DNA of 64,000 bases from Casuarius casuarius (lineage: Eukaryota > Chordata > Aves > Casuariiformes > Casuariidae). Both the position numbers and the translations under genes were made by a program. Within the stretch, counting starts at the first letter, position 1. Each line of letters opens with the position of its first letter. The stretch is from positions 480,274 to 544,273 of the forward strand of contig PTFA01000279.1 of the NCBI GenBank assembly GCA_003342895.1. The letters are read 5' to 3'. This document shows positions 49,601 through 60,077 of the stretch, piece by piece. Under the pieces are notes generated by a model that worked only from the letters and a program-made list of their open reading frames with translations, searched no databases and was not told the origin of the DNA.

Positions 49601-51475
49601 CTAAGCCAACCTCTAATTATAAGAGTTAAGGATGAAATTTAGTGCAGGGGAAAGACACTCGATATCTACTTCCTACAAGGTTGTAACCTGTCTTGTGGCA
49701 GCAGTTACTGGCTACTGGCAGAGACTGGGCCATATGAACCTTGGCACTGAGCACATCTGGCTGCCTCTGTAAGTTACTAAGTCTTGTGCGTAAAGAATGA
49801 TCTATTTAGTTAATGCTACAGAACTACTCTTAAAATAGGTAACACAAAGTGCTGTGGCTGGGATTTGAGGCTGATTTTCCTTATCTTCAAAAAATGGCAG
49901 GGAGATACTATCCCTCCAGTCATCACTGTATCTTTCTCTATGTCTGTGTTGCTTCTTTGCCCTCACAGTGCAGATCGGATTTTATCCTAAACCAGTTAGA
50001 TGCCAAGTTACTCTCAGCCCACGGTTTTGTTGTGATATTTCTGAAGTGGAAAACTTGGGGTTTGCCTTTTTCCAGCGTTTAGAAAAAGAAACAGAACAAT
50101 TTTTGGCTGATCAGACATATTTTATTTTATTTTTGGTGTAGCCACTAATTGAAAAGTTGCTTTGATATGCAGACCCCCAAAATGCATTTGTTTTTCTTAG
50201 TTTTTGTGCTGGAGTAGCTTGCAGACCCCCAAGCATCTGCAGATCACAGATTGAAGATGACTGTGCTGGGGAATAGAAGATATTTCTCTCTTCTAGGCCC
50301 CGATACTCAGTGAGCTCCTGAACCCAGATAACAATTTTTGTTCCTAGAGGACTTCGAGACTCTTCTTGGCATCAGTAAGTGGAAGGCTCTGCTGCCTTCT
50401 GTGAGGGTCAGCTCTTTCCTTGGTATGAGATCACTCCTTGTCTGGCACTGCATCCTGGACTCACCTGTCTTCTGCTTGGAGTCCTTCCACTGTGAACACT
50501 GAGTTGTTCAGTTCATGAGATATGACAGCATCTTCATCTGAGGCATGGCTGCAATCGTGTTATCCTTGGTGCAGGCATCAGAAAACATACACATGCAAGT
50601 CCTTGTCTACAAAGTGCATTTTTGCTCCTTAGAGGAATGTTTCTGCTGTTAAGTCAGCATGTCACAGTGATAAACACTCTGAACTGAGCCTTTGTTCCTG
50701 TTCTCAGTGTTCTCGGGTTTCTTTTTGTGAGGAAGTAGTTGTGGTTTTATTCTTGTGGCAGCAACATCTTAAGTTCTGCTGGACTGTACTACTTTGTTAG
50801 ATGACGGGGGAAAAGACAAACTGATGAATTCAAACTGTGCATGATCTAGTTGTTGATGATAATCTTGTAAAATATGATTCACACAAGTGTCTCAGGGCTT
50901 AATTTCACTTTTTTCTTCCCTATGTATGCAAATACTTTCCTTACCCTTGTAATTTAGAAACTACTAGTTGTAAAGTGCTTCCAGCGGTTCCCTGACATAA
51001 AGGAAACAGCACTGGGCATCTTTTGATGAGGACTTCCTTTTATGTTTATCTCACAAATGTTCCCAGTAACCTCTGACTGAGCCTCATGAGCTCGTAGGTC
51101 AAATGAGTGGACAGCGACTTTTGGAGGCAGAAGGGCAGCCACGAGCTTGCTGGCTGCTGTACCCATGCCAGAGCCTGTCAGTGAGGGAAAGGGAGGTTCC
51201 TCTCTTGAGCAGTGGCTGCTCCTCTCACCTGTTCATCCTTCTGCAGCTAGTGTGGCTTTCTGTCCCCCTCTCCTTCCTTCCCCAAGGGCAGGAGCATTCT
51301 GGCTCTGAGTAGGCCCACTCTCCTTTAAGACACAAAAGTCAGTGTGCCTTATACTGCTGAGGTAACAATGTCCAGAGGTGGTCACAATGCCTCACTTAGT
51401 CCAAGTTCATCCTTTTTTGCTCCCCCATGTAAAACAGGTTGTGCAATCACATGACAAATTGCTTCTGTGCTGCAG
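40673..51475 (+). other. ACSS1: ACSS1 intron 2
   Basis: This is a 10.8-kb intron. It contains a T14 run (45352-45365) and a perfect 20-bp tandem duplication at 46162-46201. I find no convincing additional exon or RNA gene. Many short open frames lack protein-like features. Confidence 0.8.
46162..46201. repeat. Perfect 20-bp tandem duplication
   Basis: 'taatcattattagtccagat' occurs twice in a row without mismatch inside ACSS1 intron 2. The absence of divergence suggests a recent duplication, or possibly an assembly artefact. Confidence 0.9.
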
Positions 51476-51675
51476 GGAACTTCTGGACATGACTTGCCGT
51501 CTTGCCAACACCCTGAAGAAATATGAGATACAGAAAGGGGACAAGGTTGCAATCTATATGTCTGTGTCTCCCTTGTCTGTGGCAGCTATGCTGGCTTGCG
51601 CCAGGATTGGTGCCGTTCACACTGTGGTCTTCGCTGGATTCAGCGCAGAGTCCTTAGCCGGGAGAATCATGGACT
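51476..51675 (+). CDS. ACSS1: ACSS1 exon 3
   Basis: This 200-nt exon after 'tgtgctgcag' encodes [20 protein letters not shown], then [20 protein letters not shown] and [20 protein letters not shown]. The segment around [14 protein letters not shown] is a hallmark of acetyl-CoA synthetases. 'YMSVSPL' replaces the YMPVSPL I recall for mammals. It leaves one base (phase 1) at a GTAAGT donor. Confidence 0.96.
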
Positions 51676-53149
51676 GTAAGTAGATGCAACTGGGGAACAA
51701 ACCCCTTCAGACAGTGCTCAGCACCCTCCAAGATGTGCTGTTATCCAAATTCCACATTTTCTTGATGGAAGAGGTGTGTTCTCAGCTGACTGGATAGTTC
51801 AGCAGTCTATGAAAAGTACTATGAAGAGCCTTTTCCTTAGTGGCTGACACAGTATCCTCTGGCCTTAAAGTACTTTATAGATTGCTTAACATTAACAGTC
51901 TGCTCTGGGTTCCTGCCAGACAACAATAAAGCTAGAGGGAAAACAGGAGATTTTGGAATGAGGCCTGGTTTATGCTTTTACAGTATAATTGCAGTGTTTC
52001 TCTGATATTCATGCACAATGCTAGTTCTGCAGCCTATATTGTAATACTGTATGTACAGCAATGAAGTGCTGGCAACCTGGCCCCACTCTGCTAGCCACTG
52101 TANCAACATACAGAACTGTTTTTTAACCCAAAGCCCTTGTAATGTGATTAAATAAAAAGTAATGCTAAAAATACAGCAGAGATACAAAATAGCAAGTGGC
52201 TTACATCTTACCAGTTGTATCTGTTTTTGTATGGCTAGTGCAAGGGAATAAATCTTACAGCAGTTTTTATCCTTTTTTTTTTAGCAGAATTAATCTACAG
52301 AGAGCAAGTGCATGTTTTGGTTTATCTTTCACTTCCGGCTACTGGTGTGGGAGTGATGGGCTAAAGAGTCACTTTTCTGCAGCTGTAGCTCTAGAGTGCC
52401 ATTACATGCTGAGGCTTCCAGGAAGTTTCCCCACAAGGTCCTTGGGAGTTTAGAAGGCTGCAGGCATCTCAAAATGTGAAACAACCATGCGCCTCTAAAA
52501 GGGTGCTGAGTTTGGTGCTGTTCAGTTAAGTTCATAAAGGACAGTTATATGCACTCACAAATAGAGGATGAGAAGGGGGTGAAGAAGATGCTTGTTCAAC
52601 AAGGCCTACTGAAGTCATAGGAAGACTTTCACTGGTTTTAGTGAATGAGCTCTTAGCCTAGAGAAGCAGTATACACAATTACATACGTAACTAGGAGTAA
52701 ACTGTTGGGCATGTTGACTTTGACAGGGCAGAAACTGATGCACTTAAATTGCGGTGAGGAGTGCTTATGTTAGACATTGTGGAAGACTTTCCGATATTCA
52801 TAGTAGTCAGACATTGGAGCAGACTGGTGGGGAAGTGGTGGAATAGCTAACACCAGAGTGTTTTAGGAAGATTAGACTGACAGCTGTCAGTAATGGTTTA
52901 GCTGGTACTGACCCTGCCTTGGGGTGGAAGGGATGGACTAGACAACCTCTGGAGGTCCCTGCTGCCTCTAATGTCTGTAATTCTCAAGATTTAAAATGGT
53001 TTTGCCAGTGGCACTGACTGCTTTCGATTGATGCAAGTTCTGAGTGTTTATCACGCCGATGTGCTATACATCATTCTCCAGTGTAATGAAAGCAAGGTGT
53101 GTGTATCAGAAAACAGGCTGGTATGTCCACTAATTCCCTCTTTTTTTAG
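51676..53149 (+). other. ACSS1: ACSS1 intron 3 with CR1 fragment
   Basis: This 1.47-kb intron is bounded by GTAAGT and 'tttttttag'. It holds one ambiguous base (52103) and the CR1 tail listed separately. Confidence 0.85.
52790..52990 (+). repeat. CR1 LINE 3' end fragment
   Basis: Plus-strand text contains 'ggggaagtggtggaat', 'ggatggactagacaacctct' and 'ggaggtccctgctgcctcta', ending 'tctgtaattctcaag'. This is the typical CR1 3' UTR and tail in degenerate form, in sense orientation with ACSS1. The left boundary is approximate. Confidence 0.75.
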
Positions 53150-53325
53150 CTGGATGCAAAGCAGTCATCACCTACAACCAGGGAGTCAGGGGCGGACGAA
53201 TCATAGAGCTGAAGACAACTGTGGATAAAGCTGTAAAGAACTGTCCGAGCATCAAACATGTCTTTGTGGCTCAGAGGACAGAGAACAAAGTCCAGATGGG
53301 TGACTGCGATGTTCCCCTTGAAGAA
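53150..53325 (+). CDS. ACSS1: ACSS1 exon 4
   Basis: This 176-nt exon completes a split Ser codon and encodes GCKAVITYNQGVRGGRIIEL, then KTTVDKAVKNCPSIKHVFVA and QRTENKVQMGDCDVPLEE. It aligns without gaps to the ACSS1 linker region (human ...VAHRTDNKVHMGDLDVPLEQ...). It ends in phase 0 at GTATGT. Confidence 0.95.
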
Positions 53326-56300
53326 GTATGTTGATGTTGGTAAACCTCATCCATTTCCCCTGATATTTCTCAAATTATGTGGTGTTTACAGTGTTTGGGG
53401 AGAGAACTGTGGTACTGTAATAAATGTAGGGACCAGCTAACACAGCTTGGGAAGAACTGAGGCAGGGCTGTTTAGAGCAAGTGCGTGAGAGACTAGCTGA
53501 ATGTGTAGAGCATGCACACCTTTGACATTGGGCATTGGTCTTCGGTCTGCTGTGGGCTGCACTGAGAATCTGCAGCCAAGGAAGATCAGGTGGTCTCTGT
53601 ACTTTCCTTTTACATATGTGCTGGGCTAAAAGCCTATGAAACAGTTACTGCACTGCAGACTTGGCTTGCTAGTGTAGCCATCCTAGACTTGCCATCTTTG
53701 CTTCTGGCAGTGACTGGTCTTGGTCCTACTTCTGGAGCAGGTTTTCAGTGTGTGCTGAGTACCAGGCTGTTCTTCCTGTGCTGCCTCTGTACCCCAGTGG
53801 GCTGATGGATATGGCTGTGTTACAGTGACAGCATGTGTACATCTCTGCAGTCACCTAGATCTGNAGATTCCCACTGGCACTCTGGTTAACTCCTTCCTGT
53901 AGGTCAAAGTGCTGGCTAGATCATCTTTCCCTCCATCTGTGGCTTTTGGACTTGAGTTCTGCACATGAAAAGGAGATGCTTTATAGTATCTGCTTTTCCT
54001 CCTCAGATGCATTGCCTTTATTTACAGTCTGCAGGGACAGTGAGTTGAAGCAGCTCAGTCTACAACTGATTAATTCCATCATGGACAGGGGCTATGTTGC
54101 TCCATTTTAGTAGTCTTGTAAACAGAGCTAAGACTTAAGGAATAATAGCTTCCTGAGACCACTGATATCGTTGCTGTTACTGTCATACTGTGTTCAGGCA
54201 TGCTGTTATGGTTTGTGAGCTGCCATACATGCTGTCACTGCCAAATAGTCAAGTTCCAGAAGAGACTTAATACGGTCAAAGTATAATGGTTCCCCCATGA
54301 TGTGGGGGGACAGTGATGGCTTGGGAATATTTGCAGCCTGTGCTGCCTGGAGAAGAAAACAGTGGTCATTTTAATGTGTTTAGTTGTCATGCCTGGGACT
54401 CTGCAGCCTAGTGCAGAAGTAGTTTTATCAGTTTGCTGGCAGCAATAAGCAGAAAGTACTAATCACAGTAATGCCTGGAAATCACCCCTCTGCGGACAAG
54501 ATAATTACTCAGGAGTCCCTGTGCTGGTCACATGAGATAGGCGAAAGGGTAGGCATCTAGCAGATAAGTTAAGCAGGACAAGGTAGGTTTTAGTCAGAAA
54601 TTGTCTTAGTCCTTCTTAACTCCACCAAGTACATATTAAGTTTTTTTCCCCGAGTCTGCAGACAGCCTGAGGCTATTTATTGTTCTGACAGAACTGAGCT
54701 CACACCGTTGTCAATTGTAGGGTTAACTCTGACANGTAACAAGAATTCAACTGTTAGTGCCATTAACTGTGTCATCACTGATATTTACAGCAGAAACATC
54801 CAGCTGTTGTGCTTGTCTCCCAGCTCATAGGTGCTTCCTGTCCTGTCCTACCTGTTCCATCTCTTCACTTCCCTACTCCTCAGTGGCTTCTAGTTTGTCC
54901 CTCTGTAGGCAATTTTGTGTCCTTCATAAAAATTTCTGAGAAGCAATGAGAATGTGGGGCAGCGTGGAAAACAACAGTGATGCCATTCTGACTAGCTGAC
55001 TCTTTTTCTAATTCATTCACACATCCCTTTTCTTAACTGAACTGCAGCTACTGTGCAAAAGCTTATACTAAAATTTAAGCTAAACTTGTGCTGGAGCACA
55101 TGAGAACTTGATCTTAGTATCAAAAATTGGCAAGTCATCCTGAACTGGCAGCATTGAAGGGTCACAGTAAATACCTGAGATGAGCAGGAGTGCTTTAACT
55201 CAGAGGACAAGAATTAGGTCTGGCCCTGCCAGCTCTTCTAACTCTATTAACCTTCATTTATCAGACACTTCTAAACAATTGGACGTGTTGTTAGCAGTGT
55301 TCAGTTGTAAATGTAGTGTGCTTACAGTGTATACTTTTTAAAAAGGCAGTAGCTAGAAATCTCTTCAAAGAGCCACCTAGTAAATGCAGGATTCATTATT
55401 CGTGTAGGACAGTATGGGGTTTGAGCAAAGCAAGCCAGCTGTGCCTTTTTGCAGCCAGATGTTGAGCATCTGGAACACACAGTGATTACTGCAAGTTTGT
55501 AAACAGCTAAGAGAAACATTCAACGTCTTCCTGAAAAATTTACAGTCTGGGCGGACAAGCTATAGGAAGGGTGCTCTTCCGCTGGAAGCAGAGTGCCATT
55601 GTGCTGTTCATCTTGCCCTGGAAGAAAGGCTTTCTCCTGGTCTAAGTGTCATACAGGAAAACTTTTTAGTGATGGAGTTATACTTCCAATTCACAGCCTA
55701 TCTTAATTCTAGAACTTTGCATCATTGTGGAAAGTTTAAGTGCCATTATCAGTTTCACAATCCCAGGTTCTTCAGATGTAGAAGATAAGTAGAAGGCTTA
55801 GAAGCAGCAGTGAGCAAGCACATAGTAGGCATTCTGGTGTTGATGTCCAAAGTTTCACTGTCTGTTTTGGTCTGAAAATTTTCCTTGAAATCGCTATGTT
55901 TGTTGTTTTTCACAGTGCAGCTCTGTGCCACATCTTAGCTCCAGCTTCTGTTCTCTCTGGATCAAGCATATGAGGCAGGACCGGAAGCTGGTTCTCATGC
56001 ACTTTCATGCCGGGTCTAAGTGCTGATGAGAGGCAACATCCTTTCCCAGTTCTTTGAAGCTGTGGCACTTACTGCTGAGTGTTTTTTGGATGTTGGCCCT
56101 CTGCAAGCACCACGGCTGCAAGGTGCAGTGACCCCAGACATCTTTTATAAAGCACGTTTTTTCCCCTTCTGCTGCTGGACTGAGCAAAAGCTGGGCCAAA
56201 AATTTGCTATGAACTAGCAGGAAATTACCTCCACTGCTCCAGTGGCTCTGACCCAAGGGGTGAGGAGAAGAATTCAAGTTTGGCTTCTCAGCCACCTGGT

Positions 56301-56891
56301 CAAAAGATGGAGTATAAGGAGGACAACAAAGGCAGGAGAGTAAAGCACAGAGGATGATAGGACACTTCTTCTCATAGGAAGAAGCAGTTAGATCAAATGC
56401 AGGATCAAACGGACAGGACAGTTAGCCGCTGCTGGGGCTAGGGAAGGGAGGTGGCCACGCAATTTAACTGTAGCAGTGCAGTTTTAAAAGAAAGCTACAC
56501 AACAGGATCCAGTCAGCCTTGCTGCTGCTGTCAAGTGTGGCTCATGTTTGCAGCTGCACTTTGGTTTTCTAACAGCAGCTTTCAAGGGCTTGAAATGTAA
56601 GCTAGTGCCTACCCTTTTCTTCCTAAAGTGTTACTTTATCCGGCTCCTTCTCCTTGACTTCTGAGCATGGCAGAGGTATTCGTGGAGGGACTAGATGTTA
56701 TGTGTCCGCAGGAACTTCTCCACAAGGTATGTAACCTCTATGAAACCTATGATCTATCCATGCACATTTGTGAGAGGGAAGCAGCAGTGGTAGTTCTTTT
56801 CCCTGGACACTGCTGCAATGATTGCAGATGGAGTATTGACTGGCTCCATGCAGCCAAAGTCTTCCTCTCATTACTACTTTTTTTTCCTTAG
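53326..56891 (+). other. ACSS1: ACSS1 intron 4
   Basis: This 3.57-kb intron ends in a polypyrimidine tract and 'ccttag'. It has ambiguous bases at 53864 and 54735. No other feature was recognised. Confidence 0.85.
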
Positions 56892-57044
56892 GAGATGGCC
56901 AAGGCAGCTTCTGTGTGCACTCCAGAGAGCATGGCCAGTGAAGACATGCTCTTTATGCTGTATACTTCAGGCAGCACTGGAAAACCCAAAGGAATTGTTC
57001 ACACCCAGGCTGGATACCTGCTGTATGCTGCTCTCACACACAAG
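56892..57044 (+). CDS. ACSS1: ACSS1 exon 5: adenylate-forming P-loop
   Basis: This exon of 153 nt (51 codons, phase 0 to 0) encodes [20 protein letters not shown], then [20 protein letters not shown] and [22 protein letters not shown] is the signature phosphate-binding motif of the AMP-binding (ANL) superfamily that contacts ATP phosphates. It has the usual Lys-Pro-Lys-Gly end. Confidence 0.97.
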
Positions 57045-58815
57045 GTAGTTCAGATATAGCCTCTGGAAAAGGTTCACTTACCTTTTGTCAGTATTAATGG
57101 GAGAGACTGATTGGTGGGGGCTGCTTGTATTTTATGTTCACTGCCTAATTGGCTTATTGTCTGTAATCAGGCAGAAAAATGCCTGAGAACATATAATTAA
57201 TCTTCAGGATTTGTTGCTGGAGAATATAATACTATGAAAACAGAGCCTAGAGGTATGAATAGAAAGAAACTGTGCTGTGTTGCTACTTTTGCATTTAAAG
57301 TGTGTTAGTCTTATAGGCCCAAATTTGCAAAGACATTAAAGTGATGCAGCTGAGGACATCCAGGNAGGTACCTCACTGGCATTGGTAGTGTGGATATTAG
57401 TGTATTAATTTTGCAGTGGGGTGCTGGCCTTTTTACTTTTATTGCAGAAAGGATCTGGACTCTTAAAAACAACCACATTGCATAACACTTGTTTTCTGAA
57501 GATCAAAAATTACATTCGTACTTTTGTACTGATTTTCTATGTGATCTTGGCTAAATGCTTTATCCCCCTTTCTTTTGAAAAAAATGGTCACGGCTCTGCT
57601 TCCTGAGACTTCTGATCTGTGCTCTGCTTACTAAAAGCTAGCACTGAAAGGCAGACAGGATTGCTGTGAAAGATCTCCATCTGACCATGTTGGTATTGCC
57701 CTGTTTGTAATCACACACAATTCCTTCAGACATTTTATTTCTTTAGGCTGGCACAGTTGAATTTTCAGAAGGTTTGAATGTGATCCCTGCAAGTTTCAGA
57801 CTTCTCTGCATTAAGACTATTGTTACATGTCAGCTTTTCCAAAGGACAGTGTGATTGCCAAGACATCTATTTGTTTCTCAGTCCAGAAGGAAAATCTTGC
57901 ATGGTGGTGCAGACATTGAGGAAGGCATTGTATGCAGCTGCATTCCCTTTAGAGGTACTCTTGCCTGGCAGGGAAAGATACTTGCAAAGGTAAGCTGAGA
58001 ATTACCTCTTTTAGGTAGAGGAATCAGCTGACCTGCGTCGCCTTCCTGCCTCTGTAGTCTTTGATATTCTAACTTTGATTTTAGAGGAGAAGGTATGTCA
58101 CACACTCATGGTTTTTTTTTGAGTTCTGATCTGCTTTCTTTGGTTTCAAACATAAAACTGATTCTGCCTTATGAGCCAGGACCTCTTCACCATCTGGTAG
58201 AAGGATTAGATTTACAGTGGGGAGCATTTTACATAACTGAGACAAGACATTGAGTCCCCAAAGATGTTTACTTTGAATTTGATGAGCAGGGACAGGGGAG
58301 CATCTGGAAACGAATACAGAGAAGGAGCGATAGAGAAGCTGAGCAGCAGCTGAGAATGTTTCTCAGTAAATGTTTTACAGGAGCATATTAGTTTCTCCAG
58401 CTTTCTGATGAAAACCTGCTTGGATTCATGACAGGTCTGAGCCTCCAAGGCCTGCAGCTCCCCTACAGTTCCGGGTCAGCTCACCCATGTGGCCTGCCCT
58501 GTATGGGCAACCTCAAGTATCCAGGGTTTNGGGCTCTGGTTGTAGGCTTCAGTCTTGGCAGCTCCTGGTACAACCGGCTTCCCTGCTGCCAGGATGTTTG
58601 CAAAAGCAGTCAGGAGACTGAAAGTCCTGATGCCTCTGACTTGCTTCCTCACCTTGGGCTGGCCTTTGTCTGTGCTGCTGTGTCCTGTGTGCCTGGCTCC
58701 ACTCACCCCGCAAGCTCTCTTGCTCCCAAATGGACATATCGAAACCAGCACCTCACCTTTGAGCTCTTTGCACCTGCTGATAGGAAGTCAGCTGGCCTTG
58801 CATTTATCTTTGCAG
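57045..58815 (+). other. ACSS1: ACSS1 intron 5
   Basis: This 1.77-kb intron contains an in-frame cassette-exon candidate at 57882-57989 and ambiguous bases at 57365 and 58530. The open frames overlapping its right end on plus (for example 58555-59028) run through the true exon 6 in an unspliced reading and are not separate genes. Confidence 0.85.
57882..57989 (+). other. ACSS1: Candidate in-frame cassette exon in ACSS1 intron 5
   Basis: This 108-nt segment is flanked by an acceptor (tttgtttctcag) and a donor (GCAAAG|GTAAGC). It is exactly 36 codons and open in phase 0, the phase shared by the neighbouring exons 5 and 6. Its translation starts SRRKILHGGADIEEG and ends WQGKILAK. Known ACSS1 proteins pass directly from AALTHK to the VFD region, so inclusion would insert a loop into the adenylation domain. 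It may be a chance pseudo-exon. Confidence 0.25.
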
Positions 58816-58963
58816 TATGTGTTTGACTACCAGCAAGGTGATGTTTTTGGCTGTGTGGCTGACATTGGCTGGATCACGGGACACAGCTATGTTGTATATG
58901 GACCACTCTGCAACGGAGCCACCTCTGTCCTGTTTGAAAGCACCCCAGTGTACCCTGACCCAG
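58816..58963 (+). CDS. ACSS1: ACSS1 exon 6
   Basis: This 148-nt exon after 'tttgcag' encodes YVFDYQQGDVFGCVADIGWI, then TGHSYVVYGPLCNGATSVLF and ESTPVYPDP, with one base carried over. WITGHSYVVYGPLCNGAT is a highly conserved active-site region of acetyl-CoA synthetases, including the Trp associated with restricting the acyl pocket to acetate. Confidence 0.96.
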
Positions 58964-59267
58964 GTGAGGGAGTGGTGAGCAAAGGTTTCGCTAAACATGG
59001 CAGTATAACATGGGAAAAGGAGATTTAGAAACCTGTCCAGTGTCACCTGCCTACTCAGGGAATGTAAGCTCTTTTTCTTTGGAACATGTGACCATAACAT
59101 TCAGGAACATCTGTGCATCCAGGGTGGAAAAAAAAGGTGCCATTAGTTTTCCTCTGTACTCACAGTAGTCACAGCTTTAGCTTTAGCTGTTAACCTTTGC
59201 ATTGAGCATTTGTGGCAGTATGTGTTCCACTGCTAGACAAATAAATGGGCTGTTCGGGATCTCGCAG
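58964..59267 (+). other. ACSS1: ACSS1 intron 6
   Basis: This is a short 304-nt intron from GTGAGG to 'ctcgcag'. Nothing else was recognised. Confidence 0.9.
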
Positions 59268-59405
59268 GTCGTTACTGGGAAATGGTACAAAGGTTGAAAA
59301 TTAATCAATTTTACGGAGCACCTACGGCTATACGCTTGCTGCTGAAGTATGGAGATGAGTGGGTGAAGAAATATGACAGATCTTCCCTAAAGACACTGGG
59401 ATCAG
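59268..59405 (+). CDS. ACSS1: ACSS1 exon 7
   Basis: This 138-nt exon encodes (G)[18 protein letters not shown], then [20 protein letters not shown] and SLKTLGS, with one base carried over. The FYGAPTAIR segment is the acetyl-CoA synthetase form of a core ANL motif. The match to vertebrate ACSS1 is near complete. Confidence 0.96.
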
Positions 59406-59984
59406 GTGAGAGGCATGAAATCTTCCTCTGAAAAAGACAGAGGGTTCTAGCAGATAAGAATAAAGATACCAGAGGAGCTCAGCTGACTGAATGGGATAAG
59501 GTTCAAAATAGATGATAAAACAGGTTCCGCATATGGCTTTTCAGACAGAGTCTCAGCAGAAAGAGAAACAAACTGAAGTTGGTGCCATTGCACTTTAGTG
59601 TGATTGTCCATTTCCTAGCTTTTTTGCCAGATTGTGTTCTTAGCTGAAAAGATTTACCTACTGGTAAATGGCATCGTTTTGAACTTTGAACTGGTCTAGG
59701 TGGCCCCAGCATCATTTTCCTGTATTATTCTGGATTCTGGAGGTTCTCATATATGGCCTGCATTGATTAATTACTTTCAGTGAGATTTCTTGCTTGCCTT
59801 TTGACCTTTTTGGAAAAACCAAGTCCATTGCATAGTGCATTGCAGTCTTTGCACATCTCAGCAAAAATGCTGTAAGCATTTTGATTAGAGATCATGCAAT
59901 TGGCATGTTGTGCACAGCAAGGGAGAATGAACTGCCTGCAACTCCGTGCGTCTCAGTCTCTTTCCTTTCTTGTTTTGGATCTAG
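59406..59984 (+). other. ACSS1: ACSS1 intron 7
   Basis: This 579-nt intron lies between GTGAGA and 'ggatctag'. No other feature was seen. Confidence 0.9.
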
Positions 59985-60077
59985 TGGGAGAGCCCATCAA
60001 CAATGAAGCTTGGCAGTGGTTCTATCACGTGGTGGGAGACGGGCGCTGCACCCTCGTTGATACGTGGTGGCAGACAG
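59985..60077 (+). CDS. ACSS1: ACSS1 exon 8, last exon in window
   Basis: This 93-nt exon encodes [20 protein letters not shown] then [11 protein letters not shown], ending in phase 1 at CAGACAG|GTAAAA. VGEPIN and DTWWQT(ETGG) are the conserved nucleotide-binding motifs of the family. The ETGG half of the latter must come from the next exon, which I cannot find before 64000. The unspliced frame ends in TGA soon after, so the exon boundary is required. Confidence 0.96.

Noticed and set aside
56667..56891. Possible 15-nt microexon ('cgcag' GAACTTCTCCACAAG 'gtatgt') before ACSS1 exon 5
   Set aside because: Such short acceptor-donor pairs are common by chance, there is no counterpart in known ACSS1 proteins, and exon 4 joins exon 5 perfectly without it.
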